From: Azospirillum sp. TSO35-2
Lineage (GTDB): Bacteria; Pseudomonadota; Alphaproteobacteria; Azospirillales; Azospirillaceae
DNA length: 64,000 nucleotides
Direction: 5' to 3'
Assembly: GCF_003116095.1 (NCBI RefSeq)
Contig: NZ_LGRA01000013.1
Coordinates: 589,515 to 653,514, forward strand
This document shows positions 58,294-64,000 of this stretch, in pieces (the stretch's first letter is position 1; the number at the start of each line of letters is the position of its first letter). The translations under genes were made by a program, and so were the position numbers. The notes below the pieces were generated by a model that was given only the letters and a program-made list of their open reading frames with translations, made no database searches and was not told the origin of the DNA.

Positions 58294-59075
58294 CGCATGT
58301 TGGTCATGGTGGAGGCCATCTGGTCGCCGGCCTCGATGACCTTGGCGTTCATCTCGTAGGCGCGCTGGGCGGAGATCAGCTCGGTGATTTCCTGCACGAC
58401 GTTGACGTTGGAGGATTCCAGGTATTTCTGGCGGATGGTGCCGAAGCCGGCCTGCCCGGCCAGCCCGTCCTGCGGCTCGCCCGAGGCCGGGGTGGCGCGG
58501 AACAGGTTGTCGCCCAGCGCCTCCAGCCCGGATTCGTTGACGAACACCGTCATCGCCAGCTGGCCCTGGTTGACCGGCTGGGTCTTGCCGTCGACATAGG
58601 CCAGCACCTCGCCCGAGCGGTTGATCACCACCTCGCGCGTGCCCTGCGGCACGGTGATGCCGGGGGCGACCGGGAAGCCGTCGGCGGTGACGATCGAGCC
58701 CTCCGGCGACAGCTTGAAGCTGCCGGCGCGGGTGTAGGCGGTTTCGCCGCCCGGCTGGGTCACGTTGAAATAGCCGCGCCCCTCGATCGCCAGATCCAGC
58801 TCGTTGCCGGTGGAGGTCAGGTTGCCGGTGGTGTTGATGCGGTTGACCGAGGTCGGACGCACGCCCAGCCCCACCTCGACGCCGGTCGGCACGATGGTGC
58901 CGCTGTCGGTCGACTGGCTGCCCTGGCGCTTTTCGGCCTGATACATCAGGTCCTGGAATTCGGCGCGCGACCGCTTGAAGGCGGTGGTGTTGATGTTGGC
59001 GATGTTGTTGGAGATGACCTCGACGTTCAACTGCTGGGCCATCATACCGGTCGACGCGATGCTGAGCACGCGCAT
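58290..59075 (-). CDS. flgG: Flagellar distal rod protein FlgG
   Basis: 261 aa. A-S-T-G-M-M-A-Q-Q-L-N-V-E-V-I-S-N-N-I-A-N-I-N-T-T-A-F-K, E-L-D-L-A-I-E-G-R-G-Y-F and Q-R-A-Y-E-M-N-A-K are typical. The gap to flgF (59076-59150) has two tandem copies of an aatgggccgaatt unit. Confidence 0.97.
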   Translation of the reverse strand: MRVLSIASTGMMAQQLNVEVISNNIANINTTAFKRSRAEFQDLMYQAEKRQGSQSTDSGTIVPTGVEVGLGVRPTSVNRINTTGNLTSTGNELDLAIEGRGYFNVTQPGGETAYTRAGSFKLSPEGSIVTADGFPVAPGITVPQGTREVVINRSGEVLAYVDGKTQPVNQGQLAMTVFVNESGLEALGDNLFRATPASGEPQDGLAGQAGFGTIRQKYLESSNVNVVQEITELISAQRAYEMNAKVIEAGDQMASTMTNMR

Positions 59076-59150
59076 GGAATCACTCCTTCAATGGGCCGAA
59101 TTTACAATGGGCCGAATTCTTGATCGGGAATCCTCGATCGGGACTGGCCC

Positions 59151-59882
59151 CTATTGGGACTTGCCCAGGCGGCTGATGGCCGAGCGCAGCAGCTCCTGCC
59201 CGTCATCGACCATCTTGGTGACCGCCTGGTAATCGCGGTTCAGGTCCATCATCCGGCCGATCTCGACGATGCCCTGCACGTTGGACCGTTCGATCTTGCC
59301 CTCGACGACGCGGGTGTTCGGCGCCGGCAGCGGCTCCACGCCGGGCCCCGCCTCGAACAGCAGGTCGCCGGTCTGCTTCAGCGCCTGCGGGTTCTGGAAG
59401 CGCACCACGTTCAGCCGGCCGACGACGTTGCCGTCGGCCATCAGCAGCCCGTCCTTGCCGATGGCGATGGTGCTGCTGTCGGACGCGATGGCGATCGGAC
59501 GGCGGCCGTCGTCCAGCACCGGGTAACCGTTGGGGCCGACCAGCGTGCCGTCCGCGTCGCGGCGCAACCGCCCGTCACGGGTGTAGCGCACACCGTCCGG
59601 TGTCTGCACCGACAGGAAGCCGTCGCCGTCCAGCGCCACGTCGTAGGGGTTGCCGGTGTCGGTGAAGGCGCCGGGCCGCAGGTCGGTGTAGGTCGAGCGG
59701 TCGATGGTGAAGGCCATGCGGTCGGTCGGCTTGCGTCCGCCGGCCTCCAGCGCGGTTTCGAACAGCGTGCGTTCGCCGCGGAATCCGGCGGTGTTCATGT
59801 TGGCGACGTTGTTGGCAACCACATCCAACTGCCGCCGCAACGCCATCTGGCGCGACAGTCCGATGTAAAGCTGGTTCTCCAT
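59151..59882 (-). CDS. flgF: Flagellar proximal rod protein FlgF
   Basis: 243 aa. L-D-V-V-A-N-N-V-A-N-M-N-T-A-G-F and V-A-L-D-G-D-G-F-L-S-V, with C-terminal R-D-Y-Q-A-V-T. Heads the unit flgF-flgG-flgA-flgH. Confidence 0.96.
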   Translation of the reverse strand: MENQLYIGLSRQMALRRQLDVVANNVANMNTAGFRGERTLFETALEAGGRKPTDRMAFTIDRSTYTDLRPGAFTDTGNPYDVALDGDGFLSVQTPDGVRYTRDGRLRRDADGTLVGPNGYPVLDDGRRPIAIASDSSTIAIGKDGLLMADGNVVGRLNVVRFQNPQALKQTGDLLFEAGPGVEPLPAPNTRVVEGKIERSNVQGIVEIGRMMDLNRDYQAVTKMVDDGQELLRSAISRLGKSQ

Positions 59883-59929
59883 CGCCGAACACTCCCGGGT
59901 TTGAACGCTGCCTTAATCTGGACGATGCA

Positions 59930-59949
59930 GTTTAAAGCCGGGTTTCAAC
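59930..59949. promoter_or_regulatory. Shared flagellar motif between flgF and the 60 kb gene (divergent)
   Basis: GTTTAAAGCCGGGTTTCAAC lies 48 bases above flgF. A CtrA-box-like word, TGAA-N7-TTAA (59902-59916), is closer still to flgF. Confidence 0.55.
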
Positions 59950-60018
59950 CTGGGACCGACCGGTGGACGGCGTACCGGTATTGATTCCGGTTTGGCGATC
60001 ATTTGGATAAAATGCGAG

Positions 60019-62475
60019 ATGACTGTGATGAAACGGCGCACAGACACAGGATTGACCGTCGCCTCGACGTTGCTTCTCGCCGCCCTGGCGGTGCCCGGAA
60101 CCGCGCGCGCCGCGGCGGTCCGGGTCCAGCTGGGCGATCACGGCGACTATTCGCGGCTGGCGCTGGTCCTGCCGGACGGGGTCGAGCCGACGATGCGGGT
60201 CGACGGCTGCGTCCTGCGCATCAGCCTGCCCGAACCGACGCGCTGGCCGCTGGCCAGCCTGGGCGACACCTGGTCGTCGCGCCTGTCCGACTTCGGCAGC
60301 GCCGATAACGGGCGCAGCCTGACCGCCGCGGTTCCCTGCGGCGCGCGAGTCAGCAGCCTGCGCGAGCGCCGGGTGCTGATCGTCGACGTCGGCGGCCCGC
60401 CGGTGCCCGGCCGCAAGCCCGACGCTCCCGACGAGTCCCCCGCCATGGCGATGCCGGACACCCCCGTCGCCGAAGCCCCGGCCGCGCCGGCCGCCACCGA
60501 CACGACGGCCTCCGCCCTGCCGTCCCCGACCCTGGCGCCGGGGCTCGGCGACGTCGCCGAAGCGCTGAACCCGTTCGGCACCGCGCAAGCGGCGCAACCG
60601 CCGTCGCGCCCGCCCGCCGCCACCGCCACCGCGACCCCGGCCCCGGTTCCGGCGCCCCCTCCGGCGCCCGTGATCGCCACGCTGGAGAGCGACGTGCGCG
60701 CCAGCGTCGAACAGACGCTGCGGCAGCTCGAACGGACGCCGACCCGCGCGGCGAAGCCGGACACCCCCTCCCCCGCCGCCGCGGAACCGGCCCGCCCGGC
60801 ACCGCCGCCGATCGGCGCGATGGACGTGGCGGCCTGGGTCGGCGACGATTTCACGCAGACCCGCCTGTCGTTGCAGCGCGCGCTGGAAGGGGCCCAGGGC
60901 CGCGGCCGGGTGGACGCCCAGATCGCGCTGGCCCGCTTCCTGCTGGCCCGCGCCATGGACGAGGAGGGTCGCGCGGCGCTGGAGGCGGCGACCAGCCAGT
61001 CGCCGGCCCCCGACCAGCGCTACACCCTGCGCATCCTCGGCGACGCCTTCCGCGCGCTCGACGGCGAGACCGCGCCCGACGACAACCTGTTCGTGATCCT
61101 GCCGCCGACCGTCGTCGCCGACCACCATGTCTGGCGCAGCGTCGCGCTCGCCCCGACCCGCTGGACGGCGGCGCGGGAGGGCATGCCGATCGTCCTGCGC
61201 CGGCTGCTGGATTACCCGGCGGACCTGCGCAGCCGCCTGCTGACCACCCTGGCGGAGGGGGCGGACGCCGCCCGCGACACCAACACGCTGAACCTGATCG
61301 TGCTCGAGATGATCACCGTCGACGCCAAGGGCATGGCGGACGGACGGCTCGACTATTTCCGCGGCCGGCTGGCCGAACTGAAGGGCACCCCCGACGCCGC
61401 CCTTGACCGCTACGACCCGGCGGCGGCGCTGCGCCGCGGCCCCTTCGCCCGCCGCGCCGAAGTGCGCGCGATCGAGCTGCGCCGCTCGCTGGCCCGGCTG
61501 GACGAGGACGGCGCCATCGCCGCCCTGGAGGCGTTGCGCTTCGCCTGGCGCGGCGACGACGTCGAAACCGACGCGCTGGCGGCGCTGGGCAGCGCCTACG
61601 CCCGCAGCGGCCGCACCGACGCCGCGCTCGACATCTTCGGCCTGCTGGGGCGGCGTTTCGGCGCGACGGCGCGCGGGCGCGACGCGCTGGCGGCCGGGCG
61701 GAACCTGCTGGCCGCCGTGCTCGACCGGTTGGAGCAGTCGCCGCCCGGCGGGCTGTACGCCCTGGCGCTCCAGGCCCGGCACGGCCGGCTGGTCGCCCAG
61801 GTCGACGACGGCGAGGCGCCGCTGCGCCGCCGCCTCGCCGCGCTGCTGATCCGCGACGGCTACAGCGTCGAGGCGACCCGCATCCTGCACGCCCTGACCG
61901 AGACGGCCAGCGGACCGCGCCGGGCGGAACTGGGGGCGGTGCTGGCCCGCGCGCTGATCGACAGCGGCCGCGAGCCGGAGGCGCTCGACGTGCTGAGCCG
62001 CACCGGCGATCCCGGGCTGGAACCGGCGCTCGCCGAAAAGCGGGCGCTGCTGCGGGCCGACGCGCTGCTGGACGACGGCGACACCATGCGCGCGCTCGAC
62101 GCCGTGCGCGGGCTGCCCGGTGCGGACGCGGCGCGGTTGCGGGCGCGGGCGATGGTCGCCACCGGGGAATGGACGGCGGCCCGCACCGCCTTCGCCGACC
62201 TCGCCGCCGATCTGGCCGCCACCGGCGCGGAGCCGACGGCGGAGGATGTTGCGCTCCACGGCCTCGCCGCCTCGCTGTCGGGCGACCTCGGCACCCTGCA
62301 GGAGCTGGCGGAAACCCAGCGCGGACGCCTGACCGGCACCCGCTGGGCCGGGCTGCTCGACGCGCTGGCGCCGCCGGCCGACAACCGTCCGCTGCGGGCC
62401 GAGTCGGTGGCCGGCGAGATCGCCACCGCCGACGCGCTCGACCGGCTGGTCCGCGCGTGGCGCGGCCGGCCGTGA
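60019..62475 (+). CDS. Large exported helical-repeat protein preceding motA (818 aa)
   Basis: The N-terminal signal (about 10-35) is followed by an AMIN-like beta domain (about 36-130: V-R-V-Q-L-G-D-H-G-D-Y-S-R-L), an Ala/Pro linker (about 140-250) and a long Ala/Leu/Arg/Asp-rich helical solenoid (about 270-800) whose repeats read like TPRs (A-L-D-I-F-G-L-L-G, G-R-E-P-E-A-L-D-V-L). Periplasmic scaffold is the best guess. It sits between the flgF unit and motA with its own promoter motif on each side. Confidence 0.75.
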   Translation: MTVMKRRTDTGLTVASTLLLAALAVPGTARAAAVRVQLGDHGDYSRLALVLPDGVEPTMRVDGCVLRISLPEPTRWPLASLGDTWSSRLSDFGSADNGRSLTAAVPCGARVSSLRERRVLIVDVGGPPVPGRKPDAPDESPAMAMPDTPVAEAPAAPAATDTTASALPSPTLAPGLGDVAEALNPFGTAQAAQPPSRPPAATATATPAPVPAPPPAPVIATLESDVRASVEQTLRQLERTPTRAAKPDTPSPAAAEPARPAPPPIGAMDVAAWVGDDFTQTRLSLQRALEGAQGRGRVDAQIALARFLLARAMDEEGRAALEAATSQSPAPDQRYTLRILGDAFRALDGETAPDDNLFVILPPTVVADHHVWRSVALAPTRWTAAREGMPIVLRRLLDYPADLRSRLLTTLAEGADAARDTNTLNLIVLEMITVDAKGMADGRLDYFRGRLAELKGTPDAALDRYDPAAALRRGPFARRAEVRAIELRRSLARLDEDGAIAALEALRFAWRGDDVETDALAALGSAYARSGRTDAALDIFGLLGRRFGATARGRDALAAGRNLLAAVLDRLEQSPPGGLYALALQARHGRLVAQVDDGEAPLRRRLAALLIRDGYSVEATRILHALTETASGPRRAELGAVLARALIDSGREPEALDVLSRTGDPGLEPALAEKRALLRADALLDDGDTMRALDAVRGLPGADAARLRARAMVATGEWTAARTAFADLAADLAATGAEPTAEDVALHGLAASLSGDLGTLQELAETQRGRLTGTRWAGLLDALAPPADNRPLRAESVAGEIATADALDRLVRAWRGRP

Positions 62476-62486
62476 CCGGCGCCCGA

Positions 62487-62506
62487 ATCGTAAAGCCGCT
62501 TTAAAC
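62487..62506 (-). promoter_or_regulatory. Shared flagellar motif upstream of motA
   Basis: The reverse strand reads GTTTAAAGCGGCTTTACGAT, 104 bases before the motA start and just after the upstream stop. Confidence 0.5.
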
Positions 62507-62609
62507 GGCGCCCTGTAGCGTCGTCGGACGGTTGCCCCCATTCGGCCGGCCCCAGCCCTCCTGGCCGGCCCACCCCAACCGGTCCATTGGACGTCCCGGA
62601 GAAGAAAAC

Positions 62610-63497
62610 ATGCGCTTGATGTTCGGGTTGATCGCGGTGTTCGCCAGCGTGCTCGGCGGATTCTACGCGATGGGCGGGCGGCTCGGCGTGCTGTGGCAGC
62701 CGGTGGAGATCGTCATCATCATCGGCGCCGGCATCGGCGGCTTCGCCATCGCCAACAGCCCGTCGGTGCTGCGCGACACGCTGCGCGCCGTCGGCGCCAT
62801 CGCCCGCGGCCGCAACACGCCCAAGAACGACTATCTGGACATGATCGCGCTGGTCTACAGCCTGATGCGCGTCGCCAAATCCAAGGGCATGTCGCAGATC
62901 GAGCCCGACATCGACCAGCCGCAGGACAGCCCGCTGTTCACCCAGTACCCGAACGTCCTGCGCTATGACCGCTGCATCACCTTCCTGTGCGACTATCTGC
63001 GGCTGATCGCGCTCGGCCAGGACAATCCCCACGACCTGGAATCGCTGATGGCGGAAGAGCTGGAGACGCTGGGCCGCGAGCTGAACCAGGTGCCGAAGGC
63101 GCTGCAGAACCTTGCCGACGCCCTGCCGGCGCTGGGGATCGTCGCCGCGGTGCTCGGCGTCATCAACGCCATGGGCGCCATCAGCGAAGCGCCGGAGGTG
63201 CTGGGCCGCATGATCGGCGGCGCGCTGACCGGCACCTTCCTCGGCGTGCTGCTGTCCTACGGCATGGTCGGCCCGATCGCCAGCGCCGCCCGCCAGCGCC
63301 GCGAGTCGGAGCTGAACATGTATTACTGCATCAAGGCGGCGCTGTGCGCCTATCTGCGCGGCAGCCCGCCGCAGGTCTGCGCCGAATACGCCCGCAAGGT
63401 GCTCTACACCGACATCCAGCCGAGCCTGGCCGAGGTCGAGGTCGCCACCACGCTGTCGGCGCAGGCCAAGGGCCGCGACGGCCGCCAGGCCGCGTGA
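62610..63497 (+). CDS. motA: Flagellar stator protein MotA
   Basis: 295 aa. ATG 62610 has ggag 8 bases upstream; the longer frame is rejected. Four membrane helices; V-Y-S-L-M-R-V-A-K-S-K-G, A-L-P-A-L-G-I-V-A-A-V-L-G-V-I and G-A-L-T-G-T-F-L-G-V-L-L-S-Y are diagnostic. Forms the proton channel with MotB. Confidence 0.97.
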   Translation: MRLMFGLIAVFASVLGGFYAMGGRLGVLWQPVEIVIIIGAGIGGFAIANSPSVLRDTLRAVGAIARGRNTPKNDYLDMIALVYSLMRVAKSKGMSQIEPDIDQPQDSPLFTQYPNVLRYDRCITFLCDYLRLIALGQDNPHDLESLMAEELETLGRELNQVPKALQNLADALPALGIVAAVLGVINAMGAISEAPEVLGRMIGGALTGTFLGVLLSYGMVGPIASAARQRRESELNMYYCIKAALCAYLRGSPPQVCAEYARKVLYTDIQPSLAEVEVATTLSAQAKGRDGRQAA

Positions 63498-63503
63498 CCG
63501 CCG

Positions 63504-64000
63504 ATGCCGCGCAAGCCCGCCCTGCCCCCGATCATCGTCAAGCGCCACCTGGGCAGCCACGACGAGGACGAGCACAACCACTCCTGGAAGCTGGCCTACG
63601 CCGACTTCGTCACGGCGATGATGACCTTCTTCCTGGTGATGTGGCTGATGAACATCACCACCACCGAACAGCGCAAGGGCATCGCCGACTACTTCAACCC
63701 GGTCGCGGTGTCGCAGAGCAATTCCGGCGCCGACGGCATGCTGGCCGGCCGCTCGGTGGACAAGAGCGGATCGCTGACCACCCCCAACGCCGCCGGCGAT
63801 CAGGCCAGCCCGGTGGCTTCGCCGCCGGTCGTCGCCTCGGTCGGCGACAGCGACCGCCAGCCGGCCGGGCGCAAGGACCCGATGCCCCACCCGCCGGGCG
63901 GGCGCACCGCGCCCGAGGCGGTCGACCTGTTGCGCCCGGCCGCCGACACCGCCGCCCAGGACGCGGCGGCGGCAGCGGCAGCAGCAGCGGCGGGGGGGCC
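63504..64000 (+). CDS. motB: Flagellar stator protein MotB, 3'-truncated by window end
   Basis: The frame is open from ATG 63504 to the window end (about 165 codons). The N-terminal membrane helix includes W-K-L-A-Y-A-D-F-V-T-A-M-M-T-F-F-L-V-M-W-L-M, with Asp34 as the proton acceptor, followed by the plug region and a Pro/Ala-rich linker (Ala run at 63961-63993). The peptidoglycan-binding C-terminal domain must lie beyond the window. Confidence 0.95.
   Translation, partial: MPRKPALPPIIVKRHLGSHDEDEHNHSWKLAYADFVTAMMTFFLVMWLMNITTTEQRKGIADYFNPVAVSQSNSGADGMLAGRSVDKSGSLTTPNAAGDQASPVASPPVVASVGDSDRQPAGRKDPMPHPPGGRTAPEAVDLLRPAADTAAQDAAAAAAAAAAGG

Overview
The window is high-GC (about 70 percent by eye) alphaproteobacterial chromosome or chromid DNA, most like Azospirillum or a close Rhodospirillales relative. 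Pointers are FlbT/FlaF flagellin regulators, FliL-FliM-MotE-FliK-FlgD gene order, CtrA-like sequence boxes and codon use saturated with G/C at third positions. The species assignment is inference.

Region 1 (1-19.85 kb) is accessory. It holds a TetR-controlled RND efflux pair (1.07-6.12 kb) and then a block of secreted and envelope proteins: two DUF4399 proteins, a CsgG-like lipoprotein carrying peptidoglycan-binding and DUF4384 domains, an OmpA-family protein, a second DUF4384 protein, a CHASE2-type membrane adenylate/guanylate cyclase, a caspase-like/formylglycine-type fusion, a Crp-family regulator and four proteins built from N-x-A-A-G-I-G-N-x-A-x-Q repeats that resemble curlin repeats. 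Three TGTGA-N6-TCACA-like sites lie upstream of the OmpA operon, of a small DUF1150-like gene and of one repeat-protein gene. I read this as a candidate curli-like surface fibre system wired to a local cAMP/Crp circuit. The same repeat-protein gene occurs at both ends of the region in opposite orientation, so an 18.7 kb segment is bounded by near-identical inverted repeats.

Region 2 (19.85-29.80 kb, minus strand) is a guanidine-assimilation operon. A sigma-54-type promoter and a clear guanidine-I (ykkC) riboswitch lead into two DUF1989 proteins (carboxyguanidine deiminase type), a biotin-dependent urea/guanidine carboxylase, allophanate hydrolase and an ABC importer. The carboxylase gene contains an in-frame insertion of a paired palindromic repeat.

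Region 3 (29.93-64.0 kb) is a large flagellar cluster: export apparatus (flhA, flhB, fliP, fliQ, fliR), rod and hook-scaffold genes (flgB, flgC, flgF, flgG, fliE, flgD, fliK), rings (fliF, flgH, flgA), switch (fliG, fliM, fliN), ATPase parts (fliI, fliH), stators (motA and a truncated motB), MotE- and FliL-type proteins, flagellin with flaF/flbT, and a CtrA/FtcR-like winged-helix regulator with a degenerate receiver. Six flagellar transcription units share a two-part motif close to GTTTAARnCCGGnTTTAAA just upstream. Hook flgE, flgI, flgK and flgL are not in the window. Several conserved-looking genes in this cluster have no function I recognise. No tRNA, rRNA, CRISPR array, transposase or integrase was seen.
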